A DNA stretch of 64,000 nt, from positions 2,101,501-2,165,500 of the forward strand of contig NZ_CP012830.1 of the NCBI RefSeq assembly GCF_001307155.1, read 5' to 3'. The stretch is from Pseudomonas fluorescens. Its GTDB lineage: Bacteria; Pseudomonadota; Gammaproteobacteria; Pseudomonadales; Pseudomonadaceae. Below are positions 34,420 through 42,869 of the stretch, piece after piece. The stretch's first letter is position 1. Each line of letters opens with the position of its first letter. The position numbers and the translations under genes were made by a program. The notes beneath the pieces were generated by a model, which was not told the origin of the DNA, made no database searches, and saw nothing but the letters and a program-made list of their open reading frames with translations.

Positions 34420-35577
34420 ATGAACAACCCAGAAGAAATTTATGAAAAGAACATCAAAATTTTATTAACCATTCACACCGACATCGCATCGGGAAATGCA
34501 GCCTCACTGAAAAAGCACCTAGAGAAAAATTCCGTTCTATTGCACCTGCCTATGTATGGCCTTGATGGACATGAAACCCTGCTGCACATGGCTGCCGAGC
34601 AGGGGCAAACCGAAATTTGCCGCTTGTTGGTGTCTTTAGGTATTGCGCTGGACCAGCCTGCCGTCAGTTGCGGAAATAGCACGCCACTTGCCGCAGCCGC
34701 TGGCAATGGACATCTACAAACATGCCAATGGTTTCTTGAGGCCGGTGCTTTGGTGGATGGGTGGCCTAACAGCATAACCACCCCGCTAATTGACGCGATT
34801 ACCTTTGGGCATCAGGACGTCGTCAATCTTCTTATAGAACACCATGCCAACATCAATCGACTGCACACCAGGCTGAATACCGCGCCATTGGACATCGCCA
34901 ATACCTGGGGATTTACAGAGATTGCGTCCACCTTAAAAAAATCGGGGGCGGTCAGTATCATGGACACTGTTGAAAGCCGGCCTGAGGAATTTGGTAGTTC
35001 TATAGTCACTTTCGTGCACAACACCGCTGGCTGGGTTCTACCCGCGCAACTGAGTCCCGTCACTAATGAAGAGGGTCTGGAGCTGCGTATTAGCTGTATT
35101 GATGGCAAAAACAAGTTCAAGTTACTCTTCACCATCGGGCTTTTTGCCAAAAGTCCTCATACCGAATTATTCGTATGCTTGCCTGGTGACTGGCCTCTTA
35201 CGCAGCAAGGTTTTACCCCCCACAGTCCTTGGGTTTTTCCGGTTGAGTTTCTGTCTCTGCTCGCTCACCACACGTTCGATGATGGCCCCTTATCAGAAGG
35301 TTTCTTGATTCGTCGTTCCGATGCCAGGTATGCCAACCTGGCCTGGCCAGACGAAGTGGATGCTTTCGTGGCCGTGGATAAAGCCTGGGATACTAAAACT
35401 GAAAAAGAGACGATCCCCGACGATGAAAAGGTGATGCTCTATGTTTTGGCACCTGTCAAATTTACGAAAAAAGGCGAACCCGACGCAGCAGCATTGCGTG
35501 CTCTGACACAACGCAAACGTACAGCCAGTTGGGCGAGTGTGGTCATTCCGGCTCCGGATCCAGAGATAATGCAGTAG
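34420..35577 (+). CDS. Ankyrin-repeat plus SUFU-domain immunity protein
   Basis: A 385-residue protein. Residues about 40-170 are ankyrin repeats (GHETLLHMAAEQGQTEICRLL, NSTPLAAAAGNGHLQTCQWF, TPLIDAITFGHQDVVNLLIE). The C-terminal half (from about residue 190, FVHNTAGWVLPAQLSPV to VEFLSLLAHHTFDDG) fits the bacterial SUFU domain, a known polymorphic-toxin immunity domain. Ankyrin repeats are also used for immunity in such systems. It sits behind the decayed EF-hand tip. Confidence 0.8.
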   Translation: MNNPEEIYEKNIKILLTIHTDIASGNAASLKKHLEKNSVLLHLPMYGLDGHETLLHMAAEQGQTEICRLLVSLGIALDQPAVSCGNSTPLAAAAGNGHLQTCQWFLEAGALVDGWPNSITTPLIDAITFGHQDVVNLLIEHHANINRLHTRLNTAPLDIANTWGFTEIASTLKKSGAVSIMDTVESRPEEFGSSIVTFVHNTAGWVLPAQLSPVTNEEGLELRISCIDGKNKFKLLFTIGLFAKSPHTELFVCLPGDWPLTQQGFTPHSPWVFPVEFLSLLAHHTFDDGPLSEGFLIRRSDARYANLAWPDEVDAFVAVDKAWDTKTEKETIPDDEKVMLYVLAPVKFTKKGEPDAAALRALTQRKRTASWASVVIPAPDPEIMQ

Positions 35578-35589
35578 AAAGGTGGAGCG

Positions 35590-35727
35590 GCAAAGCACCA
35601 GCCAAGTCCCTATTGGACGATCCTTGGGCCGGAGAAAAAGACCAGAGACTGGTAGAGGGACTTCGTTAGAAGTTCATCTCTGCGGCCAACAAAAATGGGC
35701 ACCTGATCTAGTCGGTGTGCCCATGTT
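35590..35727 (+). repeat. Copy of the ComJ-like gene tail and terminator (direct repeat, left)
   Basis: Nearly identical to 45273-45413: the last 26 codons of the immunity gene at 44873 (LLDDPWAGEKDQRLVEGLR), its stop and the GGGCAC...GTGCCC hairpin. In this copy the T-run is changed to CATGTTTCC, so termination is probably lost. The two copies flank 9.7 kb of island. Confidence 0.85.
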
Positions 35728-35745
35728 TCCAGCTCGCACTCATAA

Positions 35746-35925
35746 TGTTCTCTCGCCATCCGGTCAGTCGAATCCATCGCTTCTTTACCTACAACGCTAT
35801 GCCACGCTCACAGTGGTATAAGCCACAATAGCGGCGTAGCCCAATACAAGGCTGCTACAGGCAAGGCCTATACTCACCCAGCTCGTTTCAAGAGCAAAAC
35901 AAAAGGAGCGCTCAAATGCGGTTGA
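35746..35925 (+). pseudogene. Tail of a lost toxin tip
   Basis: A frame without a start stays open for about 59 codons and ends in a TGA that overlaps the next gene's ATG. Its last part, GVAQYKAATGKAYTHPARF followed by KSKTKGALKCG, is Lys-rich and looks like the end of a nuclease tip. The rest of the toxin is gone. Support is composition and position only. Confidence 0.45.
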
Positions 35926-36323
35926 CCCTCGAAGAGTCCGAACACGCCCTCTCCGTGCAGGACCTGAATGAATTCGAAAAAAAATTCAGCGTGCCATTAC
36001 CAACAGCCTTTAAAGAATTTTACCTAAGGAATAATGGCGGCTATTTACCTGAGAGCAAAAGCGACAACGAGTTTTTGTTGGGTGGCTTCACACCAATCAA
36101 ACACGGAGAAGTATCCATTGAAGTTGTTCATCATGATTTAACTGATGACATTTCGTCGTTGAAAAAAATGATCCCCTTTGCCTACGATCAAGGCGGAAAC
36201 TCTTTCCTTCTGTCAGTCAAGGATGATGACTATGGAAACATCTACCTTTTTTTGATGGATGAAAAAGAGTTGGCATTTGTATGCAGCTCATTTGAAGAAT
36301 TCATTGCCGAACTCACAGACTGA
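35916..36323 (+). CDS. SUKH (SMI1/KNR4) immunity protein
   Basis: A 135-residue SUKH protein: DLNEFEKKFSVPLPTAFKEF, LRNNGGYLPES, IPFAYDQGGNSFLLSVKDD and the final FEEFIAELTD. The ATG has AAAAGGAG at good spacing. Its start overlaps the end of the toxin-tail relic, so it is the retained immunity gene of a deleted tip. Confidence 0.85.
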   Translation: MRLTLEESEHALSVQDLNEFEKKFSVPLPTAFKEFYLRNNGGYLPESKSDNEFLLGGFTPIKHGEVSIEVVHHDLTDDISSLKKMIPFAYDQGGNSFLLSVKDDDYGNIYLFLMDEKELAFVCSSFEEFIAELTD

Positions 36324-36389
36324 ATAAACAATACGAGGATCGTTTACCTGCCGCAGTGGTCGCTTACACGACAATGCCGAACACACCAG

Positions 36390-36478
36390 CCAACCCTCGA
36401 TGACGCCGGCTACCGTGCAAAAATATTTCGAGTACGACCTCGCCGCCAACCTGCTGACGGCCGGTGCTTATCACGACT
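36390..36478 (+). pseudogene. Scrap of Rhs core
   Basis: About 85 bases match the intact rhs gene around 23880-23955 (QPSLLPAAVQKHFEYDPADNL region), seen here as CCGTGCAAAAATATTTCGAG and CTCGCCGCCAACCTGCTG. Followed directly by the next immunity gene. Confidence 0.7.
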
Positions 36479-36491
36479 AGGAAAATCAAAC

Positions 36492-37103
36492 ATGATTTTA
36501 AGTTGGAAAACCCCTACTTATTACAGCGAACAACTGATCGGCTCGTATGACACCGAAAGCGGTTCTTATGAAACCACCGGTTCGAATTTTGACTACCTGT
36601 CATTGTTGGCGGGAAAACCCTATCCATTGAATATGGACAAGCCAAAGGTCTATTTTCCGTGCAAGAAAAAAAAGCTGCTTGCGTATGACTGCCTATGGCT
36701 ACTTGGGGGAGTCCCGCTAGTCACTGAGCGACTTGCAGGTTTTCTCACTCATCAGTCTGCTCAGGACATTCAGCTTATTCAGCCTGCTGTCGTCATTGCA
36801 GACGGGGAAGAGCTCAACGAAGCCTTTTTCATAGTGAATGCGATCAATACCGTCAACGCGATAGATCAAGGGCAATCTGTCGCTGAACGGGACGATGATG
36901 GATCGACCATCTATTTCACTAAAACCCGGTTCCTGGACAACGCTGCGGGAATGCGCGGGATCGCTCGTGAGCCGGAGTCGGGAGACCTTTTGATCTCTCA
37001 GGAATTGGCCGATGCCATGATCGAGAAAAAATTCAGAAATAACAAAGGCTTGGGTTTTTGTAACGCCAACCGGGCGTTTGTCCCTTATAAAAATCAGGCC
37101 TAG
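36492..37103 (+). CDS. Immunity candidate, DUF1629-like
   Basis: A 203-residue protein starting at an ATG with AGGA upstream. The C-terminal half (VNAINTVNAIDQGQSVAE, FTKTRFLDNAAGM, LLISQELADAMIEKK, KGLGF) follows the pattern of DUF1629-type immunity proteins: a repeated 'iN..naID..S', then an induced-fit hydrophobic strand and 'GiGF' end. No toxin remains in front of it, only a scrap of Rhs core. Confidence 0.65.
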   Translation: MILSWKTPTYYSEQLIGSYDTESGSYETTGSNFDYLSLLAGKPYPLNMDKPKVYFPCKKKKLLAYDCLWLLGGVPLVTERLAGFLTHQSAQDIQLIQPAVVIADGEELNEAFFIVNAINTVNAIDQGQSVAERDDDGSTIYFTKTRFLDNAAGMRGIAREPESGDLLISQELADAMIEKKFRNNKGLGFCNANRAFVPYKNQA

Positions 37104-37116
37104 GTTTCTGGTTTCC

Positions 37117-37441
37117 ATGATGGCTGACATTTTTGGCGGCGTGCTGGAGTTGGCCGGCTTCAAGCCGATTGCCCATGGCACCCCCTCGCTGCTGTCGACC
37201 TATCAATCCATGCTGAAGAAACAGGTTGTTTCTGCACACCTTCTACCTTTCGCGAACGGCTGGGGCGGCAATTTTTTTGCCTGAATCTTGATTCGGGGTC
37301 TATCAGTTATTTCACGATAGATAGCTTTGATAATGATCTTAGCCCAGAAGAGAATCAGGCCCGATCTGAAAAGCATGTCTGCTCGAATTTCATCCGGTTT
37401 GTTCAAGGACTGATTAATGAAGAGGATGTAGATGAAGAGTA
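37117..37441 (+). pseudogene. Chimera of rhs 5' scrap and a broken SUKH gene
   Basis: About 40 bases match the rhs N-terminal region (ATGATGGCYGACATTYTTGG, near 20850), then the sequence switches to the 3' two thirds of a SUKH gene like 30394 (CTGTCGACCTATCAATCCATG; VQGLINEEDVDEE at the end). A frameshift or nonsense change near 37282 (TTTTTTTGCCTGAATC) breaks the frame. Neither half can be functional. Confidence 0.8.
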
Positions 37442-37484
37442 AGCGCGTGAATCAACGACCATAAGGATATCTCTACCGTTGACT

Positions 37485-37603
37485 ACAAAGAAACGGGGCT
37501 TAAAGATGGCGTTCTGTCCAAAGCGAATGAACCCAAGGCCAAAGGCATTGGCACCAGGTTATTAGGTCCAGTGGGTAACTCACTGCCAAGCGCGACGAGA
37601 TAG
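37485..37603 (+). pseudogene. Tail of a lost toxin tip
   Basis: The last 35 or so codons before a TAG at 37601-37603 are protein-like and basic (SKANEPKAKGIGTRLLGPVG). They end eight bases before the Sel1-repeat gene. This is the same arrangement as at 35746 and 44805: the end of a toxin followed by its immunity gene. Confidence 0.4.
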
Positions 37604-37611
37604 AGATTCTG

Positions 37612-38481
37612 ATGAGCAAATATTTATCGACACTTGAAATCGACTCCCCTACGGAGCGCCTCCAGACTCACAGCATTCGAGAGGCAGCCGTACTCTACGT
37701 TTATCTCCTTGCCACTAAGTGCAAGCTACCTGCTGGCGGCATTTCCAAAATAATTCTTCAGCAAGCTCCAGTCGAAGCGGAGAAAACGCTTCTGGATGTT
37801 TGCACCTACTCTCATCCATTCAAACACCTCGATAAGCTACCTGCGGACGCTACGGACAGCGCCATTCGCCAGTCGTTAATCGAGGACATTAACGAAGCGC
37901 TTTTGTCACTGGCGGCGCTCAAAGGGTGGGATACCGACCCGATACATAAGCTCCAAGCTGAAATCATCAAACGTGACTATCGGTTCTCAGGTACCTCGGG
38001 ACGCTCACTAAAAAACCCGTCCAAAACGCTCACTGCAACGGCTGCTTGGCGCACGGATCAATACATCAACATCGGCGTCTTGGTGCAGGGTTCAAAAAAC
38101 ACGCCTGAAGCATTTTTCACAGCCACGCGAATCAGCGTCGCGCTGGGTCTTTTTGAGTCGTTGCTAGGGCCTGCTGAATGGGTGAACGATCAAACTGTTC
38201 GGCTATTCCAGGTAAACAAACGCGATTATTGGGAGATTGATACCACATCCCAAACGGTGGAATTTCACTTTCCCCGAGCCGAATCCGGTGATGCCCACGG
38301 TCAATATGACTTGGCGAAAATGTACTTTGATGGATGGATAGTCGAGCAGGACTTTGAACGAGCCAGGCAGTGGCTGGAACGTTCAGCCGCTCAAGGTTTT
38401 TCCCGCGCAGTAAAGCTTTTGCAGCGAATGAATGATGGCGACGAAAACCTTGCCGATCCGGTGATGAACAGCAAGAAATAA
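37612..38481 (+). CDS. Sel1-repeat immunity candidate
   Basis: A 289-residue protein. The last 70 residues contain Sel1-type repeat sequence (ESGDAHGQYDLAKMYFDGW, ARQWLERSAAQGFSRAVKLL). The N-terminal 200 residues are not recognised (REAAVLYVYLLATKCKLPAGG). The 5' end is present again in decayed form at 40629. Probable immunity protein of a lost tip. Confidence 0.65.
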   Translation: MSKYLSTLEIDSPTERLQTHSIREAAVLYVYLLATKCKLPAGGISKIILQQAPVEAEKTLLDVCTYSHPFKHLDKLPADATDSAIRQSLIEDINEALLSLAALKGWDTDPIHKLQAEIIKRDYRFSGTSGRSLKNPSKTLTATAAWRTDQYINIGVLVQGSKNTPEAFFTATRISVALGLFESLLGPAEWVNDQTVRLFQVNKRDYWEIDTTSQTVEFHFPRAESGDAHGQYDLAKMYFDGWIVEQDFERARQWLERSAAQGFSRAVKLLQRMNDGDENLADPVMNSKK

Positions 38482-38514
38482 ACCAGCGGGTGATACTTCA
38501 AGCGCCCTCTGCTG

Positions 38515-38632
38515 CTCCTGATCGGATTGAAGTGCGCAGCGCAAACGGCAGCGTGGTCAGGATGACCTACGACCCGTTGGGCCGGCGCATCGCCAAGACC
38601 GAACACGACAGCAAGGGTTATCCACTGGGAGT
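38515..38632 (+). pseudogene. Scrap of Rhs core
   Basis: About 115 bases match the region IEVRNENGSVVRMTYDPLGR to EHDPHGYPLG of the intact rhs gene (24246-24350). It is cut off at both ends and lies between two immunity genes. Confidence 0.85.
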
Positions 38633-38685
38633 AAAGGCACACAGCACAACGCAACCTTCAATCTCTTAATCTACAAGTGAACATA

Positions 38686-39315
38686 ATGAGCATAGAAATT
38701 CGTAAAAGCTTGGAAGTGGAATTACTGGCGGAGCTAAAAAAGATAACGTCGTCCCACTTGGACCTGAAAGCAAGCAAAAACAAACTTGGCCTATTTATCT
38801 CCAAGGAAAAGCTCGGGGAGATTTATATACAACACTTGACCAAGGCCGACGGCTACTATGCGGGCCTGGAGATTTATACATGCGAGGCATTTAGCTTCTG
38901 CATAAACAAATCACCGCCCTATCAGAGCCGACTGTTGAACTCATCTTTCTTGTCGAAAAGTTCATTACCGGAAGAAACAAAACAGTTTGGCGACGAGCTG
39001 GGCGGCATCATTAGAACCCCATCGCCTGATGAATTAAGCGCAACAGTCAAAAAAATAAACGAACGGCTGATAAAATTTTACTTATCAAAGGCAGAGAACG
39101 GCATCCTTGGTACGCCCTCATTAATTGATGACGTATTAGCTGAACCAGACAACTATGCGTACCCTTTTCTAACCGCATTATTTGCAGCGCAAAAAAATGA
39201 CCTGAGCCTGGACTCAGACGTTTTCAAAAAAGTCCTCGCAACCAAATCAATGTTTGGAAACAAACAATTTGATCTGGCTTTGGCACATAAAATTTTGGGG
39301 ATAGGTAACAAGTAG
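38686..39315 (+). CDS. Orphan immunity candidate, unrecognised
   Basis: A 209-residue AT-rich protein from the ATG at 38686 (a GTG three codons earlier is possible). Stretches: YIQHLTKADGYYAGLEIYT, FGDELGGIIRTPSPDE, and LIDDVLAEPDNYAYPFL. No family recognised. It follows an Rhs scrap with no visible toxin, and precedes cassette 6. Confidence 0.6.
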   Translation: MSIEIRKSLEVELLAELKKITSSHLDLKASKNKLGLFISKEKLGEIYIQHLTKADGYYAGLEIYTCEAFSFCINKSPPYQSRLLNSSFLSKSSLPEETKQFGDELGGIIRTPSPDELSATVKKINERLIKFYLSKAENGILGTPSLIDDVLAEPDNYAYPFLTALFAAQKNDLSLDSDVFKKVLATKSMFGNKQFDLALAHKILGIGNK

Positions 39316-39349
39316 CCCCCCCAAAGAACTATTCACCGAGATCGATGGT

Positions 39350-39974
39350 CCTGGCAGGCGACTTATCGGGTGTGGGGCAACACGTTAGGAGAGGTGCGCG
39401 AACCGTACTACATTGAAGAGCAGAACCTGCGGTTTCAGGGGCAGTACCTGGACCGGGAGACGGGGCTGCATTTCAATACGTTCCGGTTCTATGATCCGGA
39501 TGTGGGGGCAGTTTACGACGCCGGATCCGATTGGGCGGGCGGGGGATCAATCATTATCAATACTCACCTAACTCATTCCCTTGGATAGACGCTCCGGGCC
39601 TAAGTTGCTCGATCGATGCTAAAGTTCTTGGAAGCCGTTTGGGTAAAGCGCCAAACCCGAACTATCGAACCCACCATATAGTAATGACCCATTCGAAGGA
39701 TGTGCGTATGCGCTGGTTGAGAAGACGTATAGACAGGCTTGGCATTGACATAAACCACAAAGAAAATGGTATATAGCTGCCTGTAAACCCACAGCCCCGC
39801 TTACCAAATACAACAGCAACTGCTCATGCCGGGGAAGGAGTACATGGTAATGCGTATAAACAACACGTATGGGAAACCCTGAAAGAGGCTAACACAAAAT
39901 CTGGATTCGAGTCTGGCTTAGATAAACTCAACTTGGAGCTCAACGGTGGAAAAGCTTTCCCATTAGCAAAGTAG
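39350..39974 (+). pseudogene. Displaced Rhs cassette 6: AHH-type nuclease tip, multiply broken
   Basis: Core from WQATYRVWGNTL to FRFYDPDVG is intact, then several indels around 39505-39545 shift the frame through the TPDPIGLAGG region. The tip is LSCSIDAKVLGSRLG, then NYRTHHIVMTHSKDVR, RRIDRLGIDINHKENGI. At 39774-39776 a TAG stands where AHH-family tips have 'NG(V/I)(W/F)LP', most simply TGG to TAG. The same frame then runs 66 more codons (GEGVHGNAYKQHVWETLKEA) to 39974. It has the normal AHH order: THH, IdiN..NGi, LP, HG..Y. Confidence 0.75.
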
Positions 39975-39984
39975 GAGATACCCC

Positions 39985-40608
39985 ATGAAGGACTTCTTAT
40001 ATGCACGGATCAATGAATATGAAGATAAATATTCAGAGCTTATATCGTCTGTGGAGACAAACTACAAAACAACAATCTGGGGCATGGGGGTTATGCCTTC
40101 CTATTCGCCGGCCCCCTATGTATCGGAGCTCCAGGGATGTAAGCCTGGGCGTTTTTTAAAGAAAGATTCCGAACCTGCCAAAAATAGACAATGCTATTTC
40201 TTAAATAAAGATAACAAAATAATAGGCGAGTTAAAATTTGCGAAATACGTAACAATAAAAAAACAATGGATTGTTTATAGAAGATTTTTTTTGCATGAAG
40301 GCGATCAAACCCTTGAGCTTACATTCGGCAGTGAGCTAAACGGCAACCTAGAGGCCAACCTTGACTCGGTTTCCCTTATTAAGTTTCTGAATGACAAAGC
40401 TACAGAGCATTACTGTTTGAACAACACGGGAGAATACTTCGAAACCCTTTATAAATACAACACCGATAAAATCACTTCGATTACTGAAAAAATATGGCGA
40501 AGCACCTTCACGGAAAGATCTTATGAGATCAACCACACAGATGATTCCCTAACCATCTTTGAAATACTTGCGAACAATAGCAAACTGAAAATTTATCCTG
40601 AGGAATGA
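39985..40608 (+). CDS. Immunity candidate for cassette 6, unrecognised
   Basis: A 207-residue protein starting at an ATG ten bases after the AHH tip, with AGGAG upstream. Very AT-rich. Stretches: MGVMPSYSPAPYVSELQGCK, WIVYRRFFLHEGDQTLELTF. I do not recognise the family, but position makes it the AHH tip's immunity gene. It remains open although its toxin is broken in several places. Confidence 0.65.
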   Translation: MKDFLYARINEYEDKYSELISSVETNYKTTIWGMGVMPSYSPAPYVSELQGCKPGRFLKKDSEPAKNRQCYFLNKDNKIIGELKFAKYVTIKKQWIVYRRFFLHEGDQTLELTFGSELNGNLEANLDSVSLIKFLNDKATEHYCLNNTGEYFETLYKYNTDKITSITEKIWRSTFTERSYEINHTDDSLTIFEILANNSKLKIYPEE

Positions 40609-40628
40609 TTGACGCAATCAAACTCTTG

Positions 40629-40725
40629 ATGAGCAAGTATTTACCCATACTTGAAGACTCGGAGCATTCGAGAGGCGGTCGTACTCCAGGGTTATTTATT
40701 ACCATCCAAGATGCCGATTCCACCC
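40629..40725 (+). pseudogene. Decayed copy of the Sel1-type gene's 5' end
   Basis: ATGAGCAAGTATTTACCCAT, then GGAGCATTCGAGAGGCGGTC: matches the start of the gene at 37612 (ATGAGCAAATATTTATCGAC; CAGCATTCGAGAGGCAGCC) with a short deletion and frame loss. The remaining sequence up to 40890, about 160 bases, holds nothing I can identify. Confidence 0.7.
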
Positions 40726-40889
40726 TGCCCAACATTCATCGAAACGATTACTGAAAAGTGCACAAGCCCAACAAATATGAAAAGATGTAATATTCGGTAG
40801 AGTTGGACATGGCGATTTCAAAAATTATGACATAATAAAAGATTTCCAGTCCATGTTGATGGCACGTTAATGAATGGTGGAATTTAAAC

Positions 40890-41378
40890 ATGATTGACTT
40901 CACAGCAGATATCAAACCCAAGCACTCAGCAGCCAACATACTATTAGGAGAAAACATTTCCAGTTATATCGATGAGCTATATAAAAAGCACAACATAAAA
41001 ATAAAAGATTATAACCTACCGAACGGGGAAACAAGGGTGGCCTATGTGGTAAACGACACCATCACCATAGCAACCCTTTCTGACGGAGCAATATTCTCAA
41101 TTGGCTGCAATGTACATTACCAAGGACTTTACAGAGGAGTGCTTTCTACAGGGATGTCTTTTGGCCAAGTAAAAAAACTTACAAAGCGTCAACGCATCTT
41201 TAATGGGTCAATAATTCTCGATGATGATTTTGGATTTTCCTATGTATTACCCCACCCTTATGACGAGATAGCCGATAGCATTGAAGATATACCTCTGGAT
41301 TTGACTTTAAATGAAATATACATTTCTGACTTTTCTTCTTGGCTTAGTTCGCGCCAACCAAACCAGCATGAAAAATAA
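40890..41378 (+). CDS. Orphan immunity candidate, unrecognised
   Basis: A 162-residue AT-rich protein. Stretches: SSYIDELYKKHNIKIKDYNL, IATLSDGAIFSIGCNVHY, FSYVLPHPYDEIADSIED. Looks like a small beta-rich domain with an acidic tail. No family recognised and no toxin in front. GGTGGA precedes the ATG. Confidence 0.6.
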   Translation: MIDFTADIKPKHSAANILLGENISSYIDELYKKHNIKIKDYNLPNGETRVAYVVNDTITIATLSDGAIFSIGCNVHYQGLYRGVLSTGMSFGQVKKLTKRQRIFNGSIILDDDFGFSYVLPHPYDEIADSIEDIPLDLTLNEIYISDFSSWLSSRQPNQHEK

Positions 41379-41381
41379 TTA

Positions 41382-41750
41382 TTGTTTGGAAAAACTGAAA
41401 AGTTTGAAATAGGCCCGAATGAAAGCAGAGAGGCTATCTATTCAATGATGTTACAGCCAACACTTTCAGGCGAATTCATTCAAGCACTCGACTCACCCAA
41501 AGATCTGGGGCCTCATATGACTTCAGATTGCTATTATGTGGCACACAAACTGATCGCTTACAAAGGTAAAAAAATAATTTTCAAGGGAGAACTGTATATG
41601 GCAGAAAGAAACGATCTCTTGAATTTTCTTGATGACGCCGCGGCTTCAGGCGATCTGCGCGAGTTATTAATTTCTCCAGTTCAGGCACATACAAACGGCA
41701 AAACAATATACATTTCAGAAGATGCAATTTATGTGTATGCAGCAGAATGA
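41382..41750 (+). CDS. Orphan immunity candidate, start uncertain
   Basis: A frame of about 122 codons that begins four bases after the preceding gene; the only near start is a TTG without a good binding site, so the 5' end may have been lost. Stretches: SDCYYVAHKLIAYKGKKIIF, AERNDLLNFLDDAAASGDLR, KTIYISEDAIYVYAAE. No family recognised. Confidence 0.5.
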   Translation: MFGKTEKFEIGPNESREAIYSMMLQPTLSGEFIQALDSPKDLGPHMTSDCYYVAHKLIAYKGKKIIFKGELYMAERNDLLNFLDDAAASGDLRELLISPVQAHTNGKTIYISEDAIYVYAAE

Positions 41751-41841
41751 CATTAAGTACCAGAATAGGCGCCATTGACGATGAGGGTGGAGCGCCCTCA
41801 AACTGGTAGTAGATCTGGAGGAATAACAGGCAAAAACCAAC

Positions 41842-42852
41842 ATGAATATATTCGAACTCCTTTCATACAAGCTTGAGAATTTCCTGAACATCCGTCCATA
41901 TCCGAAAGAACTGGGCGCTGTTTTTTACCAAGAAGACGAGCCTTCACTGCTGTCTGTCGCCGCTAGAAAACACAACGGTTCGACCTTCTACATCAGCCGC
42001 TGGCACGATTTGTTTTCCATAAGCGCCTTCGAAAAATCCATGTCAAAAAACGGTTTCACGGAGCCGGACTGCTATGCCCTTCTCTTGGTCCTGTCCCGCT
42101 TTGGCTATCTGCTTGAAATCGACAACCGTCAACGAACCAATAAAGACTATTTTATTTTCTTTTTTCTGACTCAGTTAATCAGTTTGAAGAACAGTTCTCT
42201 CGACGCGGATGCCCAACTCAGGAACTATATGCTCAGGTTCCTGCTTTTCGAATTGAGTATTGACGACGAAGCGTATCGTCGGTTCAGCATCAAGGATAAT
42301 CATCTGGTAATGGCTACCGACACCCGGGGGCCCGTAGCTTTTTTGGATGTCATCGACCTGGTTTACAAAGCGATCAAATTTGATAGCAGAAAAGAACATG
42401 TACTGCTGAGCACGTTAAAAAATTATCAAACAAGCCTCGTCACATTACTGACCGAACCCGACGACACAAATTACCGTCTCAGGCTAAATGATCGTCATAG
42501 CGAATTCATGTATCCCGATGTATTTTTGCAGGCATACGCTAAAAACAAGAGACAGATATTTCATATTTTGATCGATACGATCACCCCCCTTCAATCAACG
42601 GAAAACCTGTTTGTCTCCAATATTATTTTAATGAACTATTCCTTTTATATTCTGAAAAACAAGCCTCGTGAAATTCTAAAGTTGAAAAAATACGTCAACA
42701 ATGAGGTGCTGTTCAGAAAACTTCTGGAAGCAATAATTACTCGTCGAATGGCAATCAATAAATCGTCATTCGAAAAAACATCCATAGACCAGGACCTTTC
42801 CTTGATAAAAGACAATTCGACCTCGTTCTACAATATTTTGTACAGCCTATAG
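41842..42852 (+). CDS. Orphan immunity candidate, helical, unrecognised
   Basis: A 336-residue, mostly helical protein (DYFIFFFLTQLISLKNSSL; LLFELSIDDEAYRRFSIKDN). No domain recognised. It ends with a Ser/Asn-rich tail. GGAGG lies upstream but far from the ATG. It is the largest orphan in the island and stands just before the relic at 42870. Confidence 0.6.
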   Translation: MNIFELLSYKLENFLNIRPYPKELGAVFYQEDEPSLLSVAARKHNGSTFYISRWHDLFSISAFEKSMSKNGFTEPDCYALLLVLSRFGYLLEIDNRQRTNKDYFIFFFLTQLISLKNSSLDADAQLRNYMLRFLLFELSIDDEAYRRFSIKDNHLVMATDTRGPVAFLDVIDLVYKAIKFDSRKEHVLLSTLKNYQTSLVTLLTEPDDTNYRLRLNDRHSEFMYPDVFLQAYAKNKRQIFHILIDTITPLQSTENLFVSNIILMNYSFYILKNKPREILKLKKYVNNEVLFRKLLEAIITRRMAINKSSFEKTSIDQDLSLIKDNSTSFYNILYSL

Positions 42853-42869
42853 ATGCTCTCACAAACGAA

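Noticed and set aside
36492..37103. Treating the orphan genes as ordinary metabolic genes gained by chance
   Set aside because: Their position between Rhs scraps, similar size, AT-rich composition and several recognisable immunity folds (SUKH, SUFU, ComJ-like) fit immunity better.
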